Shown here: positions 24,134 through 35,244 of the stretch, in pieces | Numbering within the stretch: the stretch's first letter is position 1 | Layout of the letters: the number at the start of each line of letters is the position of its first letter | From: Lepidodermella squamata | Lineage: Eukaryota; Gastrotricha | Direction of reading: 5' to 3' | DNA: 64,000 nucleotides | Assembly: GCA_047495785.1 (NCBI GenBank) | Contig: JBLDXI010000029.1 | Location: forward strand, 2,542,001 to 2,606,000 | Position numbers and translations under genes: made by a program | Notes under the pieces: model-generated | The model's input: only the letters and a program-made list of their open reading frames with translations | Database searches by the model: none | What the model was told of the DNA's origin: nothing

Positions 24134-24672
24134 ATGTATTCTGTATCGCTCGTAGTTTTTGTTGTTCTGGCTTACTGCTTCTGTTTTACCTTAGCTGCAG
24201 GTAAGAATTGTTATTTCTCGATGCAGCGATTGGCAATTTTACTTTAATAGTATTTACTCCGCTACAATGCATAACCCACGACGAAACGGCTGACTCTGAA
24301 CTGAAACTTCCAACGCCGAATGATCGGTGCTATGGAGCTTACTGCTTCAAAAGTACCCGGACGACCAAAAATAGCTCGTTCACCTCGCGAGGATGTGCAG
24401 CTAAATGTACCGGTTCGTCGAATTTTTGGGGTTTTTCGTCATAATTTTACAGAATTTTTTAATCATAGAGGGCGAACTGCTGTCAACGGTGAACACCAGA
24501 ATATCAACTTATTGCTGCATTTGGTCGTATGTTTTTTAATCATTAATATTTTCCCGGTTGACTGTTACCTTGTTGTCCATACAGAGATCTATGCAATGTT
24601 GGCAGCTGGCCGAAAGTCATTCCTGGACTTTTGGAGACATTGTTCGTGTTGGTTTTTGTGGCAATAAACTAA
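24134..24672 (+). CDS. Ly6/three-finger-like GPI-anchored protein, copy 1
   Basis: Four exons (24134-24200, 24251-24412, 24469-24526, 24585-24672) give 124 residues. The signal peptide (MYSVSLVVFVVLAYCFCFTLAA) is followed by a Cys framework QCITHDE..., RCYGAYCFKSTR, GCAAKCT, YCC and DLCN. The paired CC followed by D-x-CN is the hallmark ending of Ly6/uPAR domains. The hydrophobic tail (LLETLFVLVFVAI) has no basic end, which fits GPI attachment. Exon lengths 162 and 58 are identical in the two paralogues downstream. Membership is by Cys pattern; the ligand is unknown. Confidence 0.85.
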
Positions 24673-24956
24673 TAAGACCTAAGTGGACCTGGCCTCTTAA
24701 TTCCCAAGGACCAGCGTGTTGTCGATCTTACATACGCAGTTGGCAGCCATTGGATTTCAAATTTTTATATTATTTTTTCGCGCTCTGAAATTTGTTGAGT
24801 TCTTTTATTAGCTTTCAATATGAGAAGAATAAAATCGGTGACCTAAAATGTGACTTGATGGCTTCTAACCTGAAATGTTCTGAAGCCAAGATTCGGCATA
24901 TTTTTTAAATTATTTTTAAATTAAATTCGGCATAAACGAGAAATGATCGACGCGCC

Positions 24957-26420
24957 GGGTCTACATCATTCCATCGAACTAATAATTTCTTTCCGCGAAC
25001 CATTTTTACTTAAAACGTCGGAAATATATAAAAAGGGTTAAAACTAAATTAAACCATCGGAAAGTCATTTTACTGCATTATTGCATCGAAACATTAGCTT
25101 AATTTATCGGAACGCGATCTTAATTTATCGGAACATGAGCTTTCGGAATTTGGAATGCGCGGGAACTGATTTGAAACAGCTCGCCATAGCATCATTCAAT
25201 CATTCTTTAGTTTTACTCTTCGATATTGGATTTTTCTAGAAAATATGAACTACTGATGATGAATAAGTAGAATCAGAAGCTTATGAGGATGGCATTTTCA
25301 TGATGAGGATGACATAGAGACTATTCCTCCTAGGTAGCTGCGCGTAGCGTAATAATTGAGTTGTACCTATAGCTCCGCTCTTTTTGGTCGCGCAATCATC
25401 TAGCTTTCATACTGTTGGCGAAGTTGAGTTTGATGATGAGGAGAACGGCCTTCATTCGCGAGGGGCTTATCAAGAATCATCTTCGTCTGGTTATATTACT
25501 ACGGCCATGGGGACTGTCATTATTGCGACAGTATTGCGACTGATGAGGCACTTTCACGTGAAAATAATGAATGGCCGCTAGCGGTTTGGAAATGTTAAGA
25601 TTAAGATTAAGGTAGATTAAGGTTAAGATTAAGGTATTTTCCGACGCTCATAAGTCAAATTGTAGCTTAAATTCAACGACTTGCTACCCGTTTTCAGCTC
25701 GCTTTAATACTCCAAGTACCACGTACCGATGTATTCCGACGGTTTCAGTCGAGTATTAGATGACCGTTGACAAGTGAAAATTTGGTTTTGGCGAACTTAC
25801 TATTTTTCTCTGCAAATCGCCAAAGCGGACTTAAAGGTGGCCATTCTTGAACTCTGATGATATAATATAATACAATACAATAAAAATAAGATAAGATAAC
25901 AGTTTTCTTAAGGATCTTGAATTTTCAAATTTCAGACTCCTAGTAAACTCCAAACTTCCATATTTAAGACCCAGGATCAGTTTGATTAGACCCGGAAACT
26001 TAGACCCGGGACACAAGGCTGATTCACCACATTATTTGAATTTCTAGCGAGAATCTAACCTCAGAGTATCCTAAAAAATGTCGATTTCTCGAAGCCTAAC
26101 CCGTGGACGCGGTCGAGCTGTTATCGTATACAAGAAGAGCCAACTGCTAGCATACGAGCTCAGGGCCGTGGGCATGATCAAGCTAGCCGCTTGCCGTGGT
26201 CGTGCTTGATTTTCAATTTATACTATAAACTATAATATTACCCCGTGAATCGTTTGGTAATTGGTGATTAAACGATATCTTAAACCATCGGAATAATATT
26301 TAAACGTTAAATACGAATTTCCGATGAATGTAGAATAAAAATTATATTTTGATGGTTCCGATGGTTTAAGTAAAAATGGTTCGCGGAAAGAAATTATTAG
26401 TTCGATGGTTTCATGTTACT
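24957..26420. mobile_element. Non-autonomous DNA transposon with about 57-bp terminal inverted repeats and 10-bp target duplication
   Basis: Left end 24957-25013 and right end 26365-26420 are inverted copies with a perfect core (CCATCGAACTAATAATTTCT then TTCCGCGAACC). The direct repeat TCGACGCGCC is present at 24947-24956 and 26421-26430, a 10-bp target-site duplication, which is the size typical of Mutator-like elements. The 1464-bp interior has no transposase-like frame; it has extra short inverted motifs (AAACCATCGGAA). A 43-residue Arg-rich frame inside (26078-26209) is listed separately. Confidence 0.85.
26078..26209 (+). CDS. Small Arg-rich open frame inside the transposon (doubtful)
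   Basis: 43 residues, MSISRSLTRGRGRAVIVYKK at the start and LAACRGRA at the end. It is more GC-rich than its surroundings and has an ATG in fair context, but it matches no recognised family. It lies within a non-autonomous transposon. Coding status is uncertain. Confidence 0.2.
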   Translation: MSISRSLTRGRGRAVIVYKKSQLLAYELRAVGMIKLAACRGRA

Positions 26421-26546
26421 TCGACGCGCCACCCAGGCGATGGCACATAGTTCGATTTCAAGGCCCTAGCACTACAACAATATAACTATTTTCAAGCGGA
26501 AAAAATTGACTACGATTTCTGGATCCCACTGTTACCTTTTATATAA

Positions 26547-26958
26547 GGGTGTTGCTATTGGCACATAATTATGTGCCTCTTATTGGCTATTGGCACATAA
26601 CGCTAATTTCAATTTTCGATGTTTTAGAAAGTCACGCATCGAAATGTTCAACGAGTATGTATTTGATATTAGGGTTTTCGTCAACGGGGAATCGAATGGC
26701 GATATCGAAATTGCAGTCATGGGCCCGCAAATCGGGGTATCCGTCATCTAATGGGTAGCCCAAGTAGAGTATCTGAAGTCTATCGCACAGTTACGTGAAA
26801 TCCGACGATTCCAGTGAATTCGCCGCCCTTAGATTGCTAATGCAACGTTGAAATGCTGTTATCTGGGAATTAAACTCCCGAAAAAAGCAGTTGAATGAAA
26901 AATGTTATGTGCCAATAGCCATTAAGGGGCACATAATTATGTGCCAATAGCCACACCG
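26547..26958. mobile_element. 412-bp MITE with about 50-bp inverted ends and 9-bp target duplication
   Basis: The ends are inverted copies: GGGTGTTGCTATTGGCAC at the left and GTGCCAATAGCCACACCG at the right. Each end contains the 18-bp palindrome GGCACATAATTATGTGCC and a second GGCTATTGGCACATAAC block. The flanks carry the direct repeat TTTATATAA at 26538-26546 and 26959-26967. The interior has no significant coding frame. Confidence 0.85.
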
Positions 26959-27317
26959 TTTATATAAACCGAAAACTAGTCATATGGCTTTTCCTTAATG
27001 TTTCCAGCTCGAACTTCATTAGAAAATAAGCATGAAAAGTTAAAATTGTGTACCTATTAATGTATGAAAGATTTCACTGGTGCAGTCCTAAATTAATTAA
27101 TTAATTAAGTAATTATACCTAATTAATTTATTTTATTTAATACTAGTGCTATTATTACCTATTTCAATTTCATCGCTATTAATATTTGTATCATTTGACT
27201 AGTCATATGCAGGCCTGTGGCTGTAAAATTAAATGAATTTTATAATAATTTCTCATTAGACACATGTACCTAGATGCTTGTTTTTTGGACGCCTGCAGAC
27301 GTTAGGTTTAGGCGTTG

Positions 27318-27575
27318 GAATAGAAACACGCATGCGCCATGTCCAGAACGCGTACAAAAATAAATACTGCAGAAAAAGTTCTTGCGTAAGATTTTAATCT
27401 TTGTACCCATTTTGGACACGCGTTGGAATAGTAGGTAACGCTCCTCGCACCTGCAGCCGTCCAAAACGCGTACAAAGATTAAAATTTTACGCTAGAACTT
27501 TTTCTGCAAAAATAATAAGGCATTTATTTTTGTACGCATTTTGGACGCGCAGACGTGAGGAGTGTTTCTATTGAA
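27318..27575. repeat. Foldback repeat (long imperfect inverted arms)
   Basis: Arm 27341-27420 (GTCCAGAACGCGTACAAAAA..., TTGTACCCATTTTGGACACG) pairs with 27458-27548 (CGTCCAAAACGCGTACAAAG..., TTGTACGCATTTTGGACGCG), and weaker pairing extends outwards through AATAGAAACAC. The arms are about 80-100 bp around a spacer of about 40 bp. GTTGGAATAG also recurs as a direct repeat. It probably derives from a foldback/MITE-type element. Confidence 0.7.
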
Positions 27576-27713
27576 GAAGGTGATTGTTTTGGAATTCACT
27601 AAATTAATCACGAATTACGTGGGCCGTTCTTGCTTAAAATCGAAAGAAAACAGCTCAATGCACAATTTTTATGAACGCAACTTTTCAATTTAATAAAATA
27701 TTTTTGTACGAAA

Positions 27714-28276
27714 ATGTTTAACCCGTATTTTGTCTCGCTGGTAATTGTTGCTGCTTACTGCTTCTGTTTTGCTTCAGCTGCGGGTAAGAATTATTAATTG
27801 TTTTTCGCGATGCATTGATTGGCAATTGCGATATTGCGGCATAGATTTAGGATTTAACCCGCTAAAATGCATATCCCACGACGAAACTGCTGACTCGGAA
27901 CTGACACTGCCAACACCGAATGATCGATGCTATGGATCTTTCTGTTTCAAAAGTACAAGAACGTCCAAAAATGGCTCGTTCACTGCGCGAGGATGTGCGG
28001 CTAAATGCACCGGTTCGCCGAAATTTTCTGGTTTGTTTGTCAGAATTTAACAGAAGTTTTTAATCATAGAGGGTGAACTGCTGGCAACATCAAAAACCAG
28101 AATATCAACTTATTGCTGCATGTGGCCGTATGTTTGCTATATTGGTCATTTACATTTTCTCATTTGATCATTACCATGTTGTCCTTAGAGATCTATGCAA
28201 TACTGGCAGCTTGCCGAAAGTCATGCCCGGTCTTTTGGCCCTTGTCCTGTTGTTTCTGGTGGCATTACGACACTGA
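27714..28276 (+). CDS. Ly6/three-finger-like GPI-anchored protein, copy 2
   Basis: Exons 27714-27783, 27851-28012, 28070-28127 and 28189-28276 give 125 residues. It is the closest paralogue of copy 1: CISHDETADSELTLPTPNDR, RCYGSFCFKSTRTSKNGSF, ARGCAAKCT, STYCC, then DLCNTGSLPKV and a hydrophobic tail LLALVLLFLVAL. Exons 2-4 have exactly the lengths of copy 1 (162, 58, 88). The intron before exon 4 is short and ends CCTTAG. Eight Cys are conserved. Confidence 0.85.
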
Positions 28277-30170
28277 ACTAGCACAGCCTGGCCTACGATT
28301 CCCAACCATAGCAGTGTGTATTGTCAACGCAACTGGTAGCCGTTGGATTTCAAAATTTAGAGATTTATTATGACACTGCATAATTGATGAAACAAGGATT
28401 ATTTTGTGGCTAGAGTTCGGAAAATATTTAGCTCAGCCCTCACCCCAATATGAGAATAAAATCGGGAGTGAATATCGGGCTACAAAAAATAAGACTTGAT
28501 GGCATCTGACTTGAAATGTTCCGAAGCCAATAGTTTCGTCAAATTGTTTAATTATGATCTGGAAAGTTGTGGAGAACGGGAAAGAAGGTTTGGAACGCAG
28601 GAAGATGCACAAATCTTATTCGTCTAGCTTATTAAAACAGTTTACGCTTTTCGGCTATTATGTCAATAGGATAAAATACTGATGAGAATTCATTTATTTT
28701 TAGCCATAATTTCAATTTGCTGAGAATTTTCTCTCGTACTAAGTTGGCTAGGGTCGCGGATCTAAGGAAACCTCAGGGTTCCAATCAAACACAGGCAATG
28801 GTCGAAGTTTGAATATCGATATTTGAACCTTGGGTTTCGGATAAAATTATAAACAGATCCGTGATTTTGACACCTCATGTTCCTCGATATTTCACTGTCA
28901 TTCGAGCCAAGTTTCCACCGAACTTGAAAGTGACATTTCGTTTGACATTTTGCTGCTCGAATTTGGTTCCTATGTAGTTGAAACACCGCGAGACCGTGAG
29001 ACTTAGCTGATGGCTTTCAAGTGACCTTCAATTATTTCAAATTCAAAAAGGTTGCTACCGAAGATCAAAAATTCTGGGTACATGAAGTTTGAAGAAAAAG
29101 CCCCGCTCTGCCTCAAATTTATCGTTTCTTGATCGGAGTTTGACAACTATAAGCTCGAAATTATAACTGCTGAATAAGAGATTCAAAGATCCTTCATGCG
29201 ACCAAGCTAATTAACTACACGATAGACCTCGTCCTTTTTAGTGTATCCGATAGAAAAAAACAACATTTTACAATGAAGACTCGAAATTAGCCGTTACGAC
29301 AATGCTGGGGTAACAAGGCGCTGGAGTTAACATTAACAGAGTTTTCCCCGTCACTATACAAACAGCTACAGTGAAAAATTGCCTCAAGTTGCCTCAAGGT
29401 TTTGCTGCTGTTAGTTGTTCATGAACAACAAATACAACAGACGCCAACAGAACGTGGATTAAGAGCATTTACGTGGGTTGCAGGTGACAGAATCATGAAG
29501 ATGGTGGCGAGATAGCAAGATGGCAGTGACCTGAGCGATCTAATAGATGCGCGTGGAGAAGGAGACAGGGCAACAATAAAATCAAGCACGGATTAATGCG
29601 CACCCGCAGTCCGAATGTGTCAACTTTTTTGTACGGATTACAGCTAAATTGTAACGAGCGAAATTATTTGTAACCTTATTTATGTCACCTTATAGCTATT
29701 GCTGTTCTGCTGCTGTTTGAAGACTGAATTGAAAATTACGGCTGAATGTAAGAAAAATGTCGCGTGTAATTCATTGGTCTCAGATTTTTTATCCGGAATT
29801 TTTAAATTCTGAAATATTGAAACTTATCAGCCGTGTGCGGATTTTACTGTTTTTAAATTTACAACTGGCAAAATTCGGTTCAGTGCCGATTCTTTGGAGT
29901 TGGGCGTTGGGCGCTATAACAGCAGCTAATGCCGTGTGACGTAAATTAAATGCGCTTTTCGAGCAAATGATCGCCTTAAATGCGAATAAGCCGCCTAAGA
30001 ACATGCCCACGTATAAATTCTAGCTTCGAATACCTTCGAGCTTTCTCTCGGAAAATTTCGACTAATAGAAACAACAGCGCGGAAAAAACCTACCATATTT
30101 AATTAATTTTCGATAACTTCCCCATATTTCACCTTATACTCCCAAGGTTTAAATAACACTTTACAACGAG
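28277..30170. other. 1.9 kb without a recognised gene
   Basis: AT-rich DNA with short frames only, none with motifs or a signal peptide. No repeats strong enough to name were noticed. Confidence 0.35.
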
Positions 30171-30716
30171 ATGCAAATGTCTTGGGTTTCATTGGGCGTT
30201 TCGATTGGCTTGTTATGCTGCGTTGCCCAAGCAGCAGGTAAAAGTTTAGATATTTTGAAAAAATATGTGTACCTAACATCAATTTTCAGTATTTACGCCA
30301 CTTAACTGCTTAGCACACGAAGAAATTTCAAATTCAGAGTTCGAGGTTCCGACAACTGCCAGCAAATGCATCGGTGCCTTTTGTTACAAAACAACGAAAA
30401 TAACAAGGAACAGCTCGACTTCGGGCAGAGGATGTGCAGCTAAATGCACAGGTATGAGTCACATTTATTAAACAATTAATATTGCAAACATTTGAATGGC
30501 TGTAAAACAGAGGGCGAACTGCAATCAACTTCAGGCATTCGTATCATTACATACTGCTGCAATTTAGCGTACGTTTCGGTATCGATAATTAAGTTTTAAA
30601 GAGCTATTTTTGTTTTCAGAGATAATTGCAATCACGCAAGTTCAGTGAGCCTTGAAACCATCCTTTTGCCTGCTTCGATTCTTACTTTCATTTTCGGCGC
30701 CATTCTACTGAAGTAA
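30171..30716 (+). CDS. Ly6/three-finger-like GPI-anchored protein, copy 3
   Basis: Exons 30171-30237, 30290-30451, 30511-30568 and 30620-30716 give 127 residues. The signal peptide MSWVSLGVSIGLLCCVAQAA may start at the ATG at 30177 (third codon) or at 30171. The mature protein has NCLAHEEISNSE, KCIGAFCYKTTK, GRGCAAKCT, ITYCCNLA and DNCNHASS, ending in a hydrophobic stretch (ILTFIFGAILLK). It is diverged from copies 1 and 2 in sequence but has the same intron positions and exon 2 and 3 lengths. All eight Cys and the CC..D.CN signature are kept. Confidence 0.87.
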
Positions 30717-30880
30717 CCAACACAATTCAGCTATGAAATGATCAATTAACCTATCAAAAACTGATATTTTTTACTATACTTTTCGCGGTAAATGTCCCTT
30801 TGATTCATACGATGAAGATCGTTTTTCGAATAAATTATCATAGCCGAGTGAAAGTTGAATCACTGATTTTCAGTTGTTCA

Positions 30881-30929
30881 AAAATATGGAACGCTTCACG
30901 ATTTTGCGTGTCATCCTTGCGCAGGGGCC

Positions 30930-30968
<39 letters not shown>

Positions 30969-30985
30969 CCAATCCGAAGATTGAC
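30881..30985 (-). ncRNA. U6: U6 spliceosomal snRNA, copy 2
   Basis: The whole U6 core is identical to copy 1, with an intact GTCAATC-TTCG-GATTGGC 5' stem-loop and a terminal T-run (TATTTTT). It stands 255 bp downstream of KGS copy 5 on the same strand, the same pairing as U6 copy 1 with KGS copy 1. Confidence 0.96.
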
Positions 30986-31064
30986 AATAACGAAGACTCA
31001 GACCAGCTATTTGAACGAAATCCGCGCTGTAGTACATTTTCAAGTGATCTGATTTGAATATTCA
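30986..31064 (-). promoter_or_regulatory. Putative U6 promoter, copy 2
   Basis: Contains the conserved block CAGCGCGGATTTCG and the AAATAGCTG element at the same spacing as at the other three U6 copies. Confidence 0.5.
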
Positions 31065-31240
31065 TAATTCGCGTTTCAATTGGAAATAAGAGAAATTAGC
31101 CAGTTCGTCGCTAGAAACGAGCTGGCTGTCTCAAAATAAAAAGGCCATTAGAGATAGTATCAACTTTATTTCAGTTTCAGACTTGGGAATAAATTATCAT
31201 TGTAGAAAGCAATTTCAACACCTTCCTTTCTGAAATGTTT

Positions 31241-31816
31241 TTATTTAGCGGGAGCAGCACCGGTCTCGACGGCAACCGAGTAGGAGAAGTTGTTTGAAGC
31301 CGAGTAGCTGCCGCTCTTGCTGCCCTTGCGACCCTTCTTGCCGTGCTTGCCTCCAAACTTCTTGCCACCGTGCTTTTTGCCACCGAATTTCTTGCCGCCC
31401 TTCTTGTTGTAGCCGCCGAAGGAGCCCGATCGCGAGAACGAGCCGGACATGGATCCGCGCTTGTGCACGCGCATGAACTTCTTGGTGGAGACCTTGCGGG
31501 TGTGCTTGTTCGTGCGGGCCGACACCGACGCGGACACGGACTTGGAGAACGAGGCACGGCGGTGCTTGCGCCCAGCGACGAAGGCCTTCTTGGCCGGGCG
31601 CTTCTTCACCGCGTGCTTCTTCGGCTGCCGGTTGTACGACACGCTGATCGAGACGCTCTTCGAAACACTTTTGCCCTTATTTCCGCGACCAGCCTCGGCT
31701 TGGGAGAAGGCTGAAAGTATTAGATAAATTAGCAAGATTATTGAACTAATCTATGACTTGAAAGATTTACCGAGGGCCAAAAGAACGACAGCAGCCAAAG
31801 CGAAAGCAGCACGCAT
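31241..31816 (-). CDS. KGS family secreted cationic protein, copy 5
   Basis: Exons 31771-31816 and 31241-31710 give 171 residues. The signal peptide is MRAAFALAAVVLLALG, then AFSQAEAGRGNKG. The core is as in copies 1 and 2 ([32 protein letters not shown]), with SFSRSGS instead of SYSRSGS, a repeat tract shorter by one KKHGG unit, and the tail VETGAAPAK. This copy starts the tandem segmental array of 30.9-45.9 kb. Confidence 0.85.
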
Positions 31817-33247
31817 CTTTATGGTTTTGATTGAGAAGGAGAGGATAAATAGTTCGAATGGAACTGGATTGATGCCATTTCTCTATATCTCGTCGAGATT
31901 ATATAGCGTCAGAACCATTTTTCGAAGCGTAGCTTATAATGACGCTCCTAATGGGGTGCTGATCATTGAAATTCTCATAATGAAAGTTACATCTGAAAGG
32001 TTATTTTGTCAGTCAGATTAAAAAAGGCAAGGCATCGAAACCTTAGAAGCGTTTAGCACTATTGCACCGTTTTGGAAATTATTTTATCCGACCAAGTTTC
32101 TGTGAACATTGATTTATGGAAATCACACCCTAAATTTATGGTTTCAGCTACGAATTTCAGTTTTAAACACTAGAATTTCTCATCATGGATTTTCAAGTTT
32201 CACGCCTTCCTGATCTTCGGATCTCACTATTCCGCGCATTATTCGCTGGTTTAGCGATCAGTTTACGAGTCAAAATCTAAGGAATATAGAGGAATTTTGA
32301 AATTTAAGCGGAAACAAATATTTCGACCAATTTCGACCCCAAAATTATAAACCGAAATGGTCAATCAATGGTCGCATAATCAAGATACATTTTTTATTTT
32401 TAATCATCTCTTGAAATGCCAAGTCAGCAGACTACTACACAAAAATTTGCAAAAAATCACAATAACACCGAATAAGATTCACGTATTATACAGGTCTCAG
32501 AGTGAAAGATGAACGCAAAGCTCAAAAGTTTCGACTCTAACCTTGTCAAAGGAATCTATTCGGAAATGAACGGTTATGATGCTATAGCGATTTTCCCGAA
32601 GTGTGGTGGGAAATCCGCTGAAAAACGCCCTAATTTTAGCTGTAAAAGTAGGATCCTACTAAGCTCGTACTTAGGTCTCAGGAGACTGACCTTTCAGAGC
32701 ACGTATCAGGTTAGCACGTATAATGCTAAATGTTGACAAATGAGAGAAAAATCTGAGAAAAATTATAGCCAGTTTTTACAAGTTCGAGTGAGAATAGTGA
32801 GAATAGTGAGAAGTTTTGTGATTTTGCATCGCGCGAGGAAAGCTGCAATTACGCAATAAAAGGACGCGCAAGGAGCAATTGCGCGTAAATTCAACCAGAA
32901 AATAGGAGCGCGCGCGCGGAGGAAACACCGGCGGGCCGGAAAATGTGCGAGAATTTTGATGAGAATAGTAAGAGGAACAATTGAGAAATCAAAAGAAGAC
33001 ACCAGTTATCATGAGACCCCAATGAGGGCCGGATAAAAGAAACCACACGTGGCAAATAGCTGCTAACGATTCATTTCATGCTTATTCATATTAACCGCAT
33101 TCATTCATTCCTTATTCATTATAACCATGAATTGAATGAATAACCTCTGCTATGAAATGAATCAATAGCGCAGCTATTTGCCGCAAAAACGTTGCGTTGT
33201 TGCAAGTCTGATATATTAATTCGGTTTAAAAGTATTGCAACGACAAA
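31817..33247. other. Intergenic, left part of the duplicated block
   Basis: No gene seen. From about 32530 the sequence is nearly identical to 40060 onwards. It includes a GC-rich stretch with alternating CGCGCG near 32910. Confidence 0.4.
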
Positions 33248-35069
33248 ATGATGAGCCAAAATTTGGTTTACACCTCCTACGACACTTTCTCGAGAGACCT
33301 GAACTCCTGGAGATGGGACGCTTTCAGATTTCTGGACATGGAAGGTCGGGCGCAGTTTGAAAGAAAGAAAAAGCCGTATTGCTTCCATTTTGTACAGAAT
33401 CTTACAATGAAGACGCAGCTCGCGTTGTAATTACCTTCAAGTATTACGAAGCTTTCCTGCAAGACTTTGGCAAGGAAATTTTCGGGGTAAAGTTAAACAC
33501 TGGCAACCCGTTCATCTTCAGAGTTAAATCGTCTGAAATCAATCCGCAAGCAGTACCACTCTGGAATATATTCAAAACCAAGGCATTCAGGTAAAGTTAA
33601 GCTCATAACTCACGCCCTTGATAAAATTGTTTCCTACGGAATGCTCAACCCCTCAAAACAAATAAACTGTAACATTAGTTTCACTAGATCAACAGGTCCC
33701 TAAATATCTTTCATATTTTCACACCTCCTATGCCTAAAGCGAGGGGGTACTACAATTATTTAGCTACCGAAAAGACGTCAAAATTTGGACGGGCTGAGTT
33801 TGGACATTCGAGCCTTGAGCTTTCCGACGGTATCAAATTGGATACATCTTTCTCGCATTTTAAATTTATGAAAATTTACCGAAGCTGTGCCACTATCATA
33901 TGCGTTTTGGGAGCCTCCTTGCCATAGGTAAACCCGGGATCCGTCAGAGCTGGGCTTTTTACTCCATGACCAGCAAATGAGCGTCCAACTTCAAACCTAA
34001 TTGTCCAAATTTATGCATAACTAAAATCAATTTTTAAAATCAGATCCCAAATTATAGGAAAAATTCAGCTAATTCCAAAATGACAGCGCGAAGGCTCTGC
34101 AGTTTTGCCAGAAAAATTAATTAACTCGACCTTATTTTTTAGAGTTAAAAAAACTTGTTAGAGTTAAAAATTAAGAACGTTTACGATCTTTTTCCAGTGA
34201 AATTTTCACAAACGATCAAAATCCATGCAAACAGCAGCTGACTTTGCAAAACGGAAAAGATAAGGACAGCCGTTTCAGCTTACTCTGCGCGGAATTGACT
34301 CCACCTCAAAACCTTTGCTGGTTCGACTGGCATTGCTTTTTTTACGGCGTCCGCTGTGCGTTGGGGCACGGAGACGCAGAAGAAACTCTCTTTCGGGGAT
34401 GCTTACCTCAAGATCGAAGGGTTAAAATTAGACAGGTATTTATAACTTTACTCTTTCTTGTCAAAACTCAACGATAGCAAGTAGGCTTTGAATGCAGTCG
34501 TCTCCAACGGCATACTATGCGGGTATCAAAGCACAGAGAACAGGATTGCATTCATAGAGAATCTTATCAAACGGCTGCCGTTTTTGGGCACGATGTTGAC
34601 GTGGAAATCTTCTAAACCAAAACGGAAAAAGTACGCACAATATTCTCGTCTGGGAGGGACGCTAGCTGTAATCGGTCAAACTTCAGCTGTTGTTTCCGTT
34701 GGCATTTTTGCCGCTTTGCTGCGACTTGAGCCAAAGTCATTCGTCCGTGCTCAAAAAGTTGCACTCGGGCTGGGCATAGCACTCGGCACTGCGACGTACG
34801 CTTTCGGATTTCAAGTGAAACGGACATTTGGAGAGCTGGCTAGAAATCGAGAAGCAGGTCTTCATCAGTGGCGGTGGGCGAAAGACATGCTGGCAATGCT
34901 TGATTACGCCGAGTTGATGTTGAAGGAGAAAAACCCGAAAACCTATGACAGGCAGCGCTTTTCCTACGCCGTCAAGTTCTGGATGCCACAAATGTTGTAC
35001 GCTCTTGCGACGACGTTGATGAACAAAGTGAAAAACGAGGACAAGCGCTTACGGGCAAATATACCTTAA
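33248..35069 (+). CDS. Unknown 370-aa protein with two hydrophobic segments, copy A
   Basis: Exons 33248-33344, 33398-33590, 34198-34435 and 34485-35069 join in frame. The N-terminus is MMSQNLVYTSYDTFSRDLNS with no signal peptide. The middle part has a Cys-rich stretch (NPCKQQLTLQNGK, LLCAELTPPQNLCWFDWHCF, RCALGHGD). The C-terminal third has two Gly/Ala-rich hydrophobic segments (GTLAVIGQTSAVVSVGIFAA and VALGLGIALGTATYAFGF) and a charged tail. I do not recognise the family. Intron 1 (53 bp) starts GTCGGG, an unusual donor, and reading through it gives a stop; this junction is the least certain. The 607-bp intron 2 contains a 65-residue frame also present in B but without family signs. Both copies keep the frame, so the gene is probably real. 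Confidence 0.65.
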
Positions 35070-35244
35070 TCAGTAGATTAGATTTGAGCGTTCTGTTTGA
35101 GTCATTTTTGTTTTGTGGCGGTGACACCTTTAATAAATAGCACGTGTCACGCCACGAATTGTTATTTCTGTCTGGCGTCTGGCGTGATGCCATTCCGCCT
35201 ATAAAAAGGCCTACCTTGATACGTTTAGATCATCTACCGTTTCG

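Noticed and set aside
33730-33927. 65-residue frame inside intron 2 of the unknown gene, conserved at 41256-41453
   Set aside because: Conservation is expected from the recent duplication; no protein family signs and it interrupts no known reading frame.
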